A stretch of DNA of 64,000 nucleotides, taken from NCBI GenBank assembly GCA_024704765.1, contig JAKMXF010000244.1:487905-551904 (forward strand), given 5' to 3'. The translations under genes and the position numbers were made by a program. The stretch is from Oopsacas minuta (taxonomy: Eukaryota > Porifera > Hexactinellida > Lyssacinosida > Leucopsacidae). The notes below the pieces were generated by a model. It ran no database searches. It was given only the letters and a program-made list of their open reading frames with translations, and was not told where the DNA came from. Each line of letters begins with the position of its first letter. The first letter of the stretch is position 1. Below are positions 1 to 12,857 of the stretch, piece after piece.

Positions 1-146
1 AAATGTGTTTTACAAGTGGGTGGAAAGGTTAAAACTTTGCGTATCTGCAGGAGGGGATATCTTTGAATAAATAATATAGTGAATTAGTGTGTATAGTGTT
101 TGAATCATATTCTATGATATCGCCCCCAAGACTTATTGAACGCCCT
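1..146 (+). mobile_element. Mariner 3' end, truncated by window edge
   Basis: The first 146 bases repeat the last 146 bases of the mariner at 5276-6606 (6461-6606). The first 90 bases are identical and I count about seven mismatches overall. They comprise the last transposase codons, the short 3' UTR and the 3' inverted repeat (CAAGACTTATTGAACGCCCT). Both copies lie in UBR4 introns in the same orientation about 6.4 kb apart. Confidence 0.85.
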
Positions 147-849
147 AGTATTTGAACTGAAGAACGAGTCGTGTATCGAATACTCAAGTCACGATCAAAG
201 CATAATTATATGCTATGTAAGGTAATAATTTCTTAACTGATTGAGAGTATCCATGGTATGAGGCAATTTTCATGAGATTTGAAATCCAAACGAATTTATA
301 ATGATAAAAAAATAAAGCTTGAACCTCTCTTATGTACACAGGTCAGAATGTTGGATTTTGGAGCAAGACACGAAGAGAAAAATTTGAAATAGAAATTTTG
401 TGTCACATATCTAATCATATTTTACACATATATATACTCGGATACAAAATATATATACAAAAAAATCGAAAGTGAAATCAATGCTCGAAAAGATATATCT
501 AACACTAGAAGAATTAGTTATAACTAACAATCACAAATTTAAGAGAAAATAATGAAAATAAGTGGAAGAGTAATAGATATCAGCGAGCCAATTAGTGATA
601 CAGGCAACAAAGAGTGCAATTACGAATGAATTAGATAATATAGTAGATATAACAATTTTACAAAGTTAGTTGACATCTAACAAAATTTTCCAATCATAAA
701 TTCGTAACAACATCTAGCGAAGAAAATAGAAAACTATGAACAAAAACATCGCCGGGAAGTTAAAGCACGCTTAGTGCACAAAAGAAATATGGTAAAGGCA
801 AGAAATTGACAAAAAAATTGTACAGAAAAGATAACAAATCCTCACTCAC
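147..849. other. UBR4 intron, no recognised feature
   Basis: AT-rich intronic sequence downstream of exon 5 on the minus strand. I see no ORF of note, repeat or RNA gene. Confidence 0.5.
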
Positions 850-1163
850 CACTGTTGTGATTAATTTGATTTGCTCAAGTAAATCTGATAAAAAGCTACA
901 GGAAGCTCCGAATTCTAACATAAAGTCATCATAGATAAAATTTGGCTGGGAAGCAATATGTGCGAGAACAATATCCTTACATCTAGGCAGCCACGACGAT
1001 ACAGCTTTCAAAATCAGCAATTCCCCATGTACATTATGAACTTCAGCTAAACCAGTGATAATTGGTAAGAAACTATTCAAACAAGGATGAGATAAGGTTA
1101 AAAGAGGAAAGGAATTTGGTGTAGATTCAGAAATTGATACATCAGATTCTTTAGAATAAACTT
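850..1163 (-). CDS. UBR4: UBR4-like, exon 5
   Basis: The exon lies between a good acceptor (CCCTTTTTTTGTCTAG|AA, exon start 1163) and a consensus donor (CAGTG|GTGAGT, last exon base 850). Its core (LLILKAVSSWLPRCKDIV...DDFMLEFGASCSFLSDLLE) matches the human UBR4 block HNAAVDWLSRCKKYLSQ...MILECTCHIMSYLADV, which sits immediately before the UBR box. It begins with two bases that complete a codon with the last base of exon 4 and ends exactly on a codon boundary. The following UBR zinc-finger exon is expected left of position 1. The apparent extension of the ORF on both sides is intronic. Confidence 0.8.
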
Positions 1164-4100
1164 CTAGACAAAAAAAGGGACAATAATAATAGAGAATACG
1201 ATAAAACAATAAAATTGATAATAAAGTTTGAAACCAAGAGTTAATAGATTATAAATTATGGAAAAATAGTATATAAAGTATAAAAATTCCAAAAGCAACT
1301 ATTTACATAGTTTCATTGAAAACAAACAATGAAAAATCGTCGTATATTTGTAGAGTTACAGTAAAACTTTACTATATTATACTAACATTACATAAAACGT
1401 GGTCAATTACAGCCCTCAAATAATATAAGCGCTAGGTACGTACTTCTTGACCTTACAGTTCTTATAAAATCAATCAAATTTAGATCTCGATTGGCTGTAG
1501 AAGACTCTGACACCATTTTACGCAGTCAGAAAGAAGAATCAATCTAAATATAGAAAGTAAACCTCTCTACATTGAACGGGACCGAAAATCTTTGTTCCTT
1601 CGAACTCATTAATCAGAGGTTCAAATTTAATGATAAGCATCAATTTTGGACAAAAGAATAGTGTTCAATCGATGTTTTACTATATTATAAAAGATCTAAA
1701 AATCTGCGCTAATGAATTCACATTGTATGAGATATTGCAATTCTGGTTTGAGAATCGTATTGTAAGCATCCGAATGAACTATTGCAGAACTTTACAACTT
1801 AATTAGACATAGTATTGTCTGAAAATTATCGTGGAGTGTCATTGTGTACCATTTTGTAAAATTGCCACCATGGTATAAGATGGGATCAAGTGGCACAACG
1901 TGGCAATGACTGCCAATTAAGAAACATAAGAGGCAACCAATAGAAGTTAAATTATCTGCAATGGACATTCTTAATGTGTGGAATAGGAATCTGAAATCAA
2001 AAATTCAATATCTCATATAAATTGAATTATTTGCTGATAATATTTGAAAAAGTTAAGGACTAACTTCAATAGAAGTTTCAAGCATTACGAACACTTTGGT
2101 GAGAGAGTATTCTACATATAGTGCTTCCAATGAATAGTGCCACAATAAGTATATTCAATTAATATACCAGTAGTTCTTAACCCTTTTGTGATATTTCTCT
2201 CTTCGTAAGACTCAATTAGGAAATTTCCATTCCAACCGTAAATTGACCAGTTTATGAAATATCCGGGGAAATATGAATTAAATGATTAAATTGCAGAGAG
2301 GAATACTCATTAACAGGTAAATGGTATCTTGACTTAAATCGAAACAGAATTATCTCATAGACCGCGTAAGTTTCAAAAAGATCATTCAATAAGATCATTT
2401 CAATAAGTCAGGCCTTATGTTTCTACCATAAATAAGACTTGACAATAACTTGTAAATGTTGAACTAAGGATACGTACGCAGATGTAAGCAAATCTATGTA
2501 ATTTCTATATTGCAAAACTGGTGCGTTACTAATTCTGGTACACTGAGCTGCGAGCATAATGGCCGAAAGTGGGAGGGTGATGGAGGGTATACCTCTGCCA
2601 GTCAGTTAGATACATAGACCAATTCACCATGTGGAGTTTCGGCGTCCATATAGATTAACCTTAAAGTGAAAGATGCAGTATTTAACCAATAATTTCTTAC
2701 TAGAAACATTTTCGCCACACTATCAGATTGATTTAGCAATATGTATAGTAGGTATGCAGCTATGGGATGATCTTATTGAAACTTACGCGAGATATGCAAT
2801 AATTTGTATCGATTAAAGTCAAGATTCCATACACTATAATAGCAAAACTATAACAAAATGAATAGGTGGCAGTGGAATAACTAGGGCTAATTTTTTGGCG
2901 TGGCTAAGTTTTTTAAAAAGTAATAACTAAAGAATCATTCTTCGTTTTGACGGATATCTTTATTATTAGAAAACGATTGATTTAGTGATAAAAATGTTTA
3001 AGAGAATTTTAAATAAATGTTAAAACACATTCCGAACTCATTATTTACAATAGGATAAATTCAAAAGGATCATGAGAATGAATTACGACAAATTCCGATT
3101 TTCTCTAACATATTGATCAGAAAATGAATTATTGTATATATATTACGTATGGCATTATTGTTCGAATTTACATTGTATACCTGTTGCCAAAACAATTGCT
3201 TTGGTTCACCAAAATAATGCATAATATATCGGATTTGCCAGAATAATCGAAATTAGTTGCCAAAAGAATGATACATCCATTGCATAAAAGTAGAACATCA
3301 AATTATCACGATATAATTCTTACTAAAGAAATTCAAGAAAGTCGCAAAAATATGTCGATACATTGTAGAATAGTAAAGATTTAATGGGATGATCTTATTG
3401 AAACCTATGAATTATTCTGCATCAATGTAGGCGAATAAATAAGTGAGTAACAAAATAGTGGCAAACTATACCAAAATCAATTGGTGGATTTTAGGGTGTG
3501 GATGCAGCTGAGAAATGCCACATCCTGATGTTTACCTGTATAAGCATAAACAGAAACAATTACCCTTAATTTGCTGCATACCTAATATTTAGGTATATAA
3601 ATAACCTATGAAACTAAAGTTTCAAATTATTTGAAATGGGCGGCCAGTTCACGAAAAGGCAGTCCTCTAGGTCAATTCGCGAATGGCCCAATAGAGCAAT
3701 TGGGAAAATGTTCATTCATACATACTTCATATACAGGTTAATTGCGCTTTAATAGGATAGATGTGTATATGATAATATTATGCAAGCGCAATTCGCTTGT
3801 TGAGTTACTGCACGACAAATGTATGCCACTGAATACCCTAGGCATGAAACAGCACTGCTTCTTAGTGCTTTTGGTCGCTTCGCGGCCGGATATACTCAGA
3901 GCTGTGTGCCTTGAATTCACAAAATTGCGAAAATTTATGAATTTCATATCCATGTTTAATCTAAACTACTCTTAAAGGAGTTTAGTAACTGATCTCAGCA
4001 CCTTATTCCTCTGAGTGCAGGGCCGTATAAAGGTTGTAGGAGTTCATAGCAATTTTGTGGGGTCCTCCATAATTTTAAACCACATTAACTTGAGTGCTTG

Positions 4101-5275
4101 CATATTCAAATATACCTAATACGAGCCTTTGGCTCGTCGCTTCACAATGAACTCGGCACATTGAGCCTCGAGGTATCCATTATTCTCCAAATTGACAGAC
4201 CTTTGAGTATTATAATATTGATATATTTAGAACAATGTAATTCACAAATATCAGTGTATGGCATATATATTATTGAAGTATTTGTAAGATCAACCTCCTT
4301 TGTAACCGTTGAACAAGTAATTACATAGACCTTGCAAATTGTTTACTATATATTCATGCAAACAACAAAAATTTACATATGAGAACCTTGAAAAATACGA
4401 AATAAAGAGAATTCTACTCGGAAATTATAATATCGTACTAATAATACTCTGCCTCTCACCGACAATACGTAAATAAAACTTAGGTGCATGCTTACAACGC
4501 ATTGTTGCTTTTATGGTAATTATTACAAAATACAATAGCGTTGAAAGAGTAAACGTAATATTAACTAACTAGTTTCATTGATTTTATAGAGTTGTAAAAA
4601 TTGGAGCATTTTGTTAACGTAGTTGCTAAGATGACGTCATTTTGAATTAGAAGTAGTTTTTGGAGATAGACTGTCTGTATTAATAAATTCAATAATTCAT
4701 GTACTCGGGATAAAATATACCATTTAAATATTATCGCAATCAATAGAATTCCCTACGTCGATGATGAGTGATTAATCATGTCCCTTGCCCAAATCAATAA
4801 ATGAACACCATTGCCTTAACTTATAGAATGCCATAGCTAAGCGAATCGGATCAATAGCCTACCATGTTCAACTTTGCATTAATCGTAGTAAATATCTCAT
4901 GTCGAATACAGTATAATTACTATTCTACAAAGGGCCAACGCAGCCTATTAGAGCGTGAGGGTGTCTATGATAATGGACATTCGGTGCCCGGATAACCAAG
5001 ACACCCATGGTGGCGTCGACACCGATACTATAAATGCGAATAGGTCTGAACAGCATGGAATACAGAAAACGGACAATGCACTCCCCTATACATCTCCATA
5101 TTGAACAATAATACAGTTTAGGTAGTATAACAAAGCAGATTTAGAGGTGACAGTGGAGCCGAGGTGTTATGGACATATATATAATACTTGTAAAGTTATG
5201 GGTACCATCATAGATGTTGTTGATGACCTCTGAGGAGTTCATCAAAATTGTAAATAAGATTCAACTTCTAATATA
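1164..5275. other. UBR4 intron 4, left part, largely anonymous
   Basis: This is AT-rich intronic DNA. Several short open frames (3742-3975, 4098-4328, 4561-4743) show no recognisable domain or biased composition and look like chance. The only element I can support is one unit of a short interspersed repeat at 2117-2150 (see that entry). Confidence 0.5.
2117..2150 (-). repeat. Short interspersed repeat, single unit
   Basis: On the minus strand this reads ATTGTGGCACTATTCATTGG followed by AAGCACTAT. It is a unit of the same family as 11404-11500, 12757-12857 and 39898-39937, whose shared core is GTGGCACTATTAATTGGAGG followed by CACTAT. Confidence 0.5.
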
Positions 5276-6606
5276 AGGGGGTTCAATAAGTCTTGCGGGT
5301 CATGACATATCTTAGGAATTAGTCAAGTAATACATCAAACTTTCATATATTGTAAGCACATATAGTTAAAGTCCATATACTAAAAGTTTCAAGCATATTC
5401 AATACAAATAGTGAATTTTTGAGATAGTTACGTGTAGTCAATTTATACTCACTGTTGAACTTATGGCTTCAAAGGATGATAATTTCAACCTCAAATGGCG
5501 AGCTTACATAGAGTTTCGCACAATACTCAAGATCCAGCCCGTACAGATCTTCAGTGAGTTACAGGAGATATTGTGCGTGGGTTATCCTTCCAGATCTACT
5601 GTAGAGCGTGATGGGCTGCCCGTTTTAGATCTGGTGATGCTGATGTCACAGATTTGACTCGATCTAGAAAAACCGGTATCCGCCACCACTTCGGAGATTA
5701 TCGCACTCATTGAAAGTATAGTCATGGAAGACAAGTGCATCACTGTCAATCAGTTAGAACAAAGAATGAAGATTTCATCGGGAGCTATTCATACAATTCT
5801 GACAACTGAGCTTGACTACTGATCGATTTGTGGGAAGTGGGTCCCGCATAAGCTCAGTGAGAATCAAAGGTTGGTACGACTGAATAAGGCCAAGAAACTC
5901 TTGGAAACTCATGAGAACTGCGATTCTAGACACCTAACAGAGATTATTACTGGTGACGAGACGTGGGTGTACTGTTCAACACCATATAGCAAGTATAAGA
6001 AGCGATCATGGGTGAGGGGCGACGAACAACCGACGAAATTTCCTACGCCCGACTTCAGAAAACCTAAGATCATCTATACCATCTTCTTCAGTAGTCATGG
6101 AATTGTCTTGCAATTATCTTGTGAGAGTGACAAGGCTGGTACTGCTACTTTCTTTACAGAGTAAGTGCTTCCAAATTTGATAAAAAATATAGAAAAGTAC
6201 CGCCCGAAAACCGGAACTCGAGGAATGAAGATTTTAATTGATAACGCCAGTTCCCATACAGCTAAGCTTACCAAAGATTTCCCGGATCTAGAAGGGTTAG
6301 AATTACTTCGCCATCCACCATCTCACCAGACCTAGCTCCGTGTGATTTTTGGCTATTCTCTAAGCTTAAATCTACCTTCAAGGCAAAGATTTAACACATT
6401 ACAAGCACTCGGAACGGGTCTGTACCAGTACTTCAAATCCATCCTCGACGAAGAGTATAGAAATGTGTTTTACAAGTGGGTGGAAAGGTTAAAACTTTGC
6501 GTATCTGCAGGAGGGGATATCTTTGAATAAATAATATAGTAAATTAGTGTGTATAGTGTTTGTATTATATTCTATGATATTACCCGCAAGACTTATTGAA
6601 TGCCCT
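5276..6606 (+). mobile_element. Mariner (D34D) element, full length but inactivated
   Basis: A mariner of about 1.33 kb with matching terminal inverted repeats: 5276-5300 reads AGGGGGTTCAATAAGTCTTG..., and 6582-6606 is its inverse with one mismatch. Flanks read TATA at the 5' side and TAGTA at the 3' side, consistent with a TA target. Transposase remnants run 5463-6527: an N-terminal helix-turn-helix block, then GDETWVY (first Asp codon 5955), IDNASSHTA (second Asp 6240) and PDLAPCDFWLF (third Asp 6344). The last two Asp codons are 104 nt apart, one base short of the 105 expected for D34D, so a single-base deletion shifts the frame near 6325. In-frame stops occur near 5655 and 5821. It lies inside UBR4 intron 4 on the opposite strand. 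Confidence 0.92.
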
Positions 6607-7746
6607 AGTAATTGAATTTCAAATGGGCAGTATACATACTGTATGAATTCATTATTTTTGCCACATAATATATTTTCACAATTTTTAGCATATTTAGTTA
6701 ACGAAAACAGCTAAGTATCAAATGTACATGACTAGGATTATATAGATAGACAAATATGCACAAATATCCTGATCTGAAACATTTACGACCAAAGAATCCT
6801 GCCAATTTTGGATGATATCGGGTGTAAAGAACGATCGTCATCAAATTGTTTAGCATATTTTTATTCGTCATAAAATTGATAAGACATAAACATATGGTTC
6901 ATTAAAAATAATACAGGCAAAATTTTGATGATATACAATCTAACCTTAATCCACGGTAAAATTCCACAAAAGATAAACATGGTTAGACAATAACCCAGAA
7001 CATGCCAATTTTTATCCGTTGTACGAACACATCCCTATAACAAAATTTTCCAGCTGTCAACGCAACGAATGGGAGAAATATTGTGCGTGGGGATTGGCCG
7101 CGAGGAACTTTGTGAGGAATGCATAGATACAAGGTATAAACACAAATTCAGGGTAAATCCCCACTCAAAACAACGCAAGAGTTCATCAAAAAGACCTGGA
7201 ACAACATCCAAGCAGGTTGGTCACTAATCTAGGGTAAATCTCCATTACAACCGATCCAGTAGTGGGTCAACAGTCCTGAACCAGGAAGAATTTCTAGGAG
7301 ATCAATTTTATAGTGTAAATTAATCTGCGCCAATTCCCAGCAATGAATTTTCCGTCAAAAAAAGAAATAGTGTAGTATTTCAGTGAATTCAAATGGGAGC
7401 ACTTGTTATCAAAATCGATTCGCGATCATTTAGATGTTGTCTCTTTGATCCGGAATAAAATATAGGTAGAGACTTTGCGTATGGTTAAGTATCAATAATA
7501 CATATATTCAGGGAAAATGCACCAATTTCAGATTATCAAAACAAACCGATGTAATGAGACAAATTACCTATTTCATCCCTTGTCCAAAATTGTTAAACGC
7601 GCTATCGCCTTGTATACAGAATGATGAGACCAAGTAGAACTGTGTTCTAATAGTATATATAACCTAATGAAGTACGCTCCTAAGCATCTTATATTAGGAT
7701 AATTCCAATAGCTAATTACAATTTCAATGGGAATATATGAAAGTGG
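6607..7746. other. Intronic spacer, nothing recognised
   Basis: AT-rich sequence between the mariner and RAG1-like copy 1. I see no coding potential or clear repeats. Confidence 0.45.
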
Positions 7747-7790
7747 CACAAAAGGGGCGTACTGTGCCCATCAAATATTGCCCAGTGGTT
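7747..7790 (+). repeat. Candidate 5' terminal repeat of RAG1-like copy 1
   Basis: The sequence CACAAAAGGGGCGTACTGTG starts 699 bp before the first RAG1-like codons. Copy 3 has the same geometry: CACAATGGGCTACTAGGGTA starts 686 bp before its first codons. Both begin with CACAA, and both reach a GGCCCA/TGCCCA motif within 30 bases. The family of RAG and Transib elements has CAC-initiated ends. The matching 3' end of copy 1 is not certain; CACTGTG at 11079-11085 is a weak candidate. Confidence 0.4.
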
Positions 7791-8445
7791 TAGAAGAAAA
7801 GAATAGACAAAAAATTGATTCCGTATTTGATGGTTTTATTTCATTTTATATTGTTTAAATGATTCTCATTTAAAATATCTAGGCGATTGAGACCCTAGAA
7901 GCTGTAAGACTTCTTCAACAAAGATGCGAAATATTTGTAGAACAAATTGCGGCTTCATGATTTCTAAATTTAGCCCCAATTTCAAATCAACCTGTAAGAG
8001 CAATTACATAATCGAATGTTACTAATCTGGTATACTTTATACATTTCGACTATGCTAAATCTAAATATCTTGTTTCTATGACTGTATCTTGTATATATTT
8101 CGTGAACATAAGATTTCTAAAATCTAGTAAAATCCGTGCAGAATTTTTACAAAGAGGAATACTTAAAGTGTCTGGAAAAATAAACAACACAAAACAACAG
8201 CGCAAAATGAATCGGATACACACATTACGATTCCTAAAAACATAATCTTAAACCACAAAACCCGAAACAGTGCGCAACCTATAATTACCAATGGCATTCC
8301 ATTACAACTTTTCGTTGCTAGGAAATTCGTATTGTAGCATACTGTAACAATTGAATGAAATAGTATTGAATTTCGTTCTTGAAATTTAATATAGTTAATT
8401 ATATATATATAATCTACTATAATACAACAAATTTTTCGGAATTTC

Positions 8446-10630
8446 TTGAAAACAATGACAGAAGAGTTAACTTTCCCAAAGTCCCGCCTCGAATTGGCAA
8501 GAATCCTGAAAGACAATAATAATTGGGTCCTGAAAACGACAAAATATTTCAAAGAACACTTTGAAATAGACTCTGATAATACGAAACTCTTGGAAACGTT
8601 GCTGTTAAGAATTCGGGGCAGATTCAAGTAGGTGACGAGATCTTTGGATTGTTTAGAAGGAGAATGGTGGCATTCTAACATATCCATGAAACCTGAGTTA
8701 AAGAAAAATCGTGTTTCTGATTTACTAGAGTCGTCTTCTGATGATGGTGAGGTTCCCATTCATTCAGTGAGACATGGGAAGCATCTTGATGATCTCTCTC
8801 TGAAGCAACAGCGTACTCGATTGTCAAGTCTGCTAGAATGCATTAAGTCACTCTCAGTTATTGAGAATACTACAGAAACAAGCATTGCAGCACTCTCATT
8901 ACAACTATTGGCAAATGAGGAGAATAATCGTTATGTTGCTACAGTAGCCAAAGAGATTAATGTCAATGGAGGATTTTGTAATCTCAGTAACAAGCATGCT
9001 CCAGGTGATAAAGCCTTATTCCTGCTGGATTTACTTGAGGTGGGCAGACGAAAATACACTCAACTATGTCAAACACTTCTACCAGACAATATACATTTCC
9101 CATCTTACAGCAAGTTAGCTATTCTGAGAGATGTCATGATTTCGCGATCCAGTATAACTTTATGCCCTAATCCAGCTAAACCAATAGGTAAACACGCACC
9201 ATATTGTCTTGAAGTTCAGAAAACCCTGGAAAGAATATTGTCAATGGTAGATCGCCCCACAAGTGAAGAATTCCCACTCACATTTAAAATCGCAGATGGC
9301 TTAGATGGTTCTGGTTGTCACACTATCTACAACCAGCAGACAACCAATACTTTCACCACAAACTTCATTCTGTTTTGTTTCAAGCCATCTCCATCCACAC
9401 TAACAAACAAGATTGTTTGGCAGAATAAATCCCTTAATTCACCCTTCCCTCAAAGACTTATTTTCTCTGCGCTGCGACAGAATGCGAAGAAAATATTCGT
9501 TCCTTCATGGAAACTATGATTAATCTCGATACAGTGATGTTGTAAAATGGGATTCCTTTAGAAAATGGTGTTGTCAATGTCGATATTATCCGCTCAATGT
9601 TTGTTGGGAAGATGGCAGCCATTCTCTCTGGAGCTGGAGGAGCCAGTTGTCAGATGTGCACTGCCACACATAAAGATTTGAACGATCGGAATTTAGTTCT
9701 TGAAGGGTTCCCCATCAACAGAAATATTGCAGATACAATCGAGTTATTTTCGCACATTGATGACATTGAGTCGTTCTTTGCTCTTTTTACTAATGAACAC
9801 TTCAATTTAACTCATCAACCGATTTCAGAGATTAACATACATCCAGCATCTCCACTTCATTCATACACAGGCGTATTTAGGTAAGTAATCTAGTACTTCA
9901 TTAATCTTTCAGAATTTATCTTCACATAATTAAACAAATTTTAGGTGGTATAATTTTCTGGTATATCATCTTCGCATCATAAAGCTTACCTGGTCCCCAA
10001 CTTCACCAGTTATCAAGGAGTCAATGAAATTCCTTCAAACATTTATTCAGGAGAAGACAGGATTAAAGGTTAACCAGCCTAATTCTAGCGGTGGAACCAC
10101 ATAACCAGGGAATGTTGCTAGAAGAGCCTTTCTGATGATACCGAATATCTTGAATGCCTTTTATGAACTGTAGCAATACAATATCGCCCAATCATATCAA
10201 AGATACATACTCAGCTTTCAGCCATTCTTCGGGTTTTCAATTCAAGTCACAAGGTTAACACTTTGGAATTGGGGAAATTATGCAGGGATACCTACCTTGT
10301 AATCTTAGATTCTTTCCCCTGGGCTAGCATGACTCTAACCCTACACAAGCTCTTGGCCCCATTCCGAGGAGTTAATACGTGAGTCGAATTCTAGCTATGG
10401 CTTAAAGGCATTTTCAGAAGAAGGCACAGAATCATGCAACAAATTAATTAGAAAATATCGGGAGAATTTAGCTCGCAAAGTTAGTTTTGAGACCAATATT
10501 ATGGGTATCTTCGTCAGATTAACCTCTCAAAGTGATCCAACATTAATAAGCTATCGAAGAATTTTGACTTGTGAACGATGGGGTGAACCTGGACACACAA
10601 CGAGATCTAAAGCTGCAATGCTATGAACAA
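8446..10630 (+). pseudogene. RAG1-like transposase, copy 1 (broken)
   Basis: A RAG1-like/Transib-superfamily recombinase fossil. Frame 8446-9517 is open apart from a TAG at 8629. It carries the first acidic block DGLDGSGCH (Asp codon 9304, equivalent to RAG1 D600). The second block at 9597 reads MFVGKMAAILSGAGGASCQM; copy 3 has MFDGK here, so the second catalytic Asp is Val (codon 9603). The CxxC of the zinc-binding region follows. A consensus intron (GTAAGT at 9881, TTTTAG at 9944, 64 bp) separates VFR from WYNFLVYHL. Then come PGNVARRAF, PWASMTLTLHKLL, the third block SEEGTESCNKLIRKYR (10414 on; compare RAG1 SEGNESGNKLFRRFR) and a degraded CCGHC motif (CERWGEPGH, near 10571). There is no N-terminal RING region. 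Stops and frameshifts after 9944 show it is dead. No RAG2-like gene lies beside it. Confidence 0.83.
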
Positions 10631-11403
10631 TCAGAAAACTTGTATACAGACTTTATTCACGACTCTAACCTCCAATACAGATTGCCTATCATGAACTTAA
10701 GTATGAATATAATGTATATTTTGTAAATCACTAAGATAAATTCCATCATAAGTGTGAGGTCATAATACTGAAGACGTCATAACTCTATAAATACAAGTCC
10801 TACAACAAAATTATAAGTTCAAGGTGATTGCCAAATCCGGATAACCCATATGTAATCAATAGATTTCATGGCGATAAAGTCGAGTAAAATGTATTTATTG
10901 AAGAAAATACAAAATTTCACATATATCAATGACGTCATAACTTGGAAATTTTAGGCCATATACTTATTATGACAAGGTGTATTGGTTCCTTATATATAAT
11001 AATCTATACGTAAATAATACATTTCATATGTCTATCTCACACCAATATAGCTATTCTTTACTAACTTCCCTATTAAATCACTGTGTATTGTATACATAAG
11101 TTTAAATCTTAATGAGCAGTCACAACACGAACCAGGTTGATGTGTGTTCGTGTTCTATTTTCTGACTTTCATATAGGTGCTGATGCGAAATTTGAACGCG
11201 ACGCTAGAGGCTCCAATTGCAACGAAACGGATACATCCTGCATTCTTGCAACCATGCTAGTACATCCTACCTACCCCACTGAAGTGCAATGATAATTTAA
11301 ACTGGAGCATAGACTATTATATAATACAGATAGGGAAGTAGAGGACCAACAAATAAAGATAATTACAATTTGTGCTCACAGATTAGACAATTATTGAAAT
11401 TTG

Positions 11404-11500
11404 TATAAAAAGTGGCACTATTAATCGGAGGCATTATGCACATTGGAACTAACCATTTATAGTACATCCTCCGAATAATACTGCCACTATTAAAAACAAA
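11404..11500. repeat. Short interspersed repeat as an inverted pair
   Basis: The left arm on the plus strand (AAAAGTGGCACTATTAATCG then GAGGCATTATG) faces a right arm on the minus strand (TTAATAGTGGCAGTATTATT then CGGAGG). They form an imperfect hairpin of about 97 bp. The unit recurs at 2117, 12757 and 39898. Confidence 0.55.
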
Positions 11501-12756
11501 TTAAATTAGAGATTCCTTATATATAGCTGACCTATAGTATAGTAAAGCTTTTTGTAATTCCAGATCCCTATACCCCCATTCGAAAAGGTGACTTTCATTA
11601 TTCCGAAAATGACTTTCCTCGGAGATAGAAAAGATAATACACAAAAGTGTACTGTTGCATAGCTGAGCTATATATAAGTTATTTGATTAAATTAATAGAC
11701 TAAGCTGGACACGGATTCAAAATATATTAGCTTCTAGCTCCCCTCGCATTGAAAATCCATAAAAGATTTACTGTGTACCATTTTATATGATCACCAAGTT
11801 CATATAAAGTTCAATTTATTACAGTAATCATTGATTGGCTATAGTATAAAAAATACAAAGGAATATTGGAGAACAAATTAGCGATACATGTTACAAAATA
11901 TGAAAAACGCTCTATGAGGTAGGGGGTAGTATGTGAAGTGTGACAGCGCCATTCCTTTTGTATAATAAAACGAAATAGACGAGCACCCGCGGACATGAAG
12001 TGTCCTCCAGCCGCGCAGGGCAAGAAAGTGAAGCTTGCTTCTGTTCATAAAAACAACATGTAAATTTTACTTTCTCGGTAAACACGATAAATACATAGTT
12101 ATGCGGACAGTTCAGAATCGAGAAATTCGAATTCGATACAACATTCCATAAATCATTCCTTGACAACGGGTAAACAGACAAAAGTATCAATTGAATAATA
12201 TAGATTATACTAAAATATAACTAATACAGCAAAATATTCTTCTATTGCTGTATTTTATTTGAATGCATTGAATAAACTAAGTTTAACAATTGCTTCAATG
12301 ATTCATATAATATTTATCAATCATCTTTTTCATATCAAAAATGGATAACTTAAAGATTTGCTTTTTTACCAATTATTTAACCATCTACTAATCGTGGATT
12401 GGCCTAAACACCTGAATGGGGGTAATACAGTATGCTGAATTCGACTATTGAATTGGTCACGCTTGAATTTCTTCCAGTAGCCTCATAATGTAAATTACTT
12501 GAAACTTCATGTGGACTCGGGTAAGTAAGTATATTAAAATATACATCAATTGATGCTAAATCCGAGTGATGGGGAGAAAAAATTAATCTGTGTGCTAATT
12601 GATGAGACACTAAGAACCAATAATTCACACTAATTATACATTTGCCTGGTCTGTAATTAAAAATTATGAATGGAATGTACAATAAATTGTATACAACTTG
12701 ATAGAGAATAAAATCTAAAATTGCAATATGCGCAGACAGCTTAGTATATGGATTTA

Positions 12757-12857
12757 CTTTCTTTAAAGAGGCACAAATAATTGGAGGGACAAAGAAATTT
12801 GGATAAATTTAACATTTAATAGTGCTTCCAATTATTGGTGTCATTTTAAACAAACCA
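12757..12857. repeat. Short interspersed repeat as an inverted pair
   Basis: The left arm (CTTTAAAGAGGCACAAATAA then TTGGAGGGAC) and the right arm read on the minus strand (TTGTTTAAAATGACACCAAT then AATTGGAAGCACTATT) are diverged copies of the same unit. The right arm closely matches 39898-39937. It has the size and symmetry of a miniature palindromic element. Confidence 0.55.

Noticed and set aside
3738-4328. Short open frames on both strands (3738-3975, 4098-4328)
   Set aside because: They are small, overlapping in antisense, without family resemblance or splice support, and lie in intron DNA.
8163-8759. 198-residue minus-strand open frame
   Set aside because: It lies antisense to the RAG1-like copy 1 coding sequence, which has clear homology, and has no recognisable domain.
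11079-11085. CACTGTG as the 3' end of RAG1-like copy 1
   Set aside because: The bases next to it do not match the GGGCTA that follows the heptamer in copy 3, and no duplication pairs with the 5' candidate at 7747.
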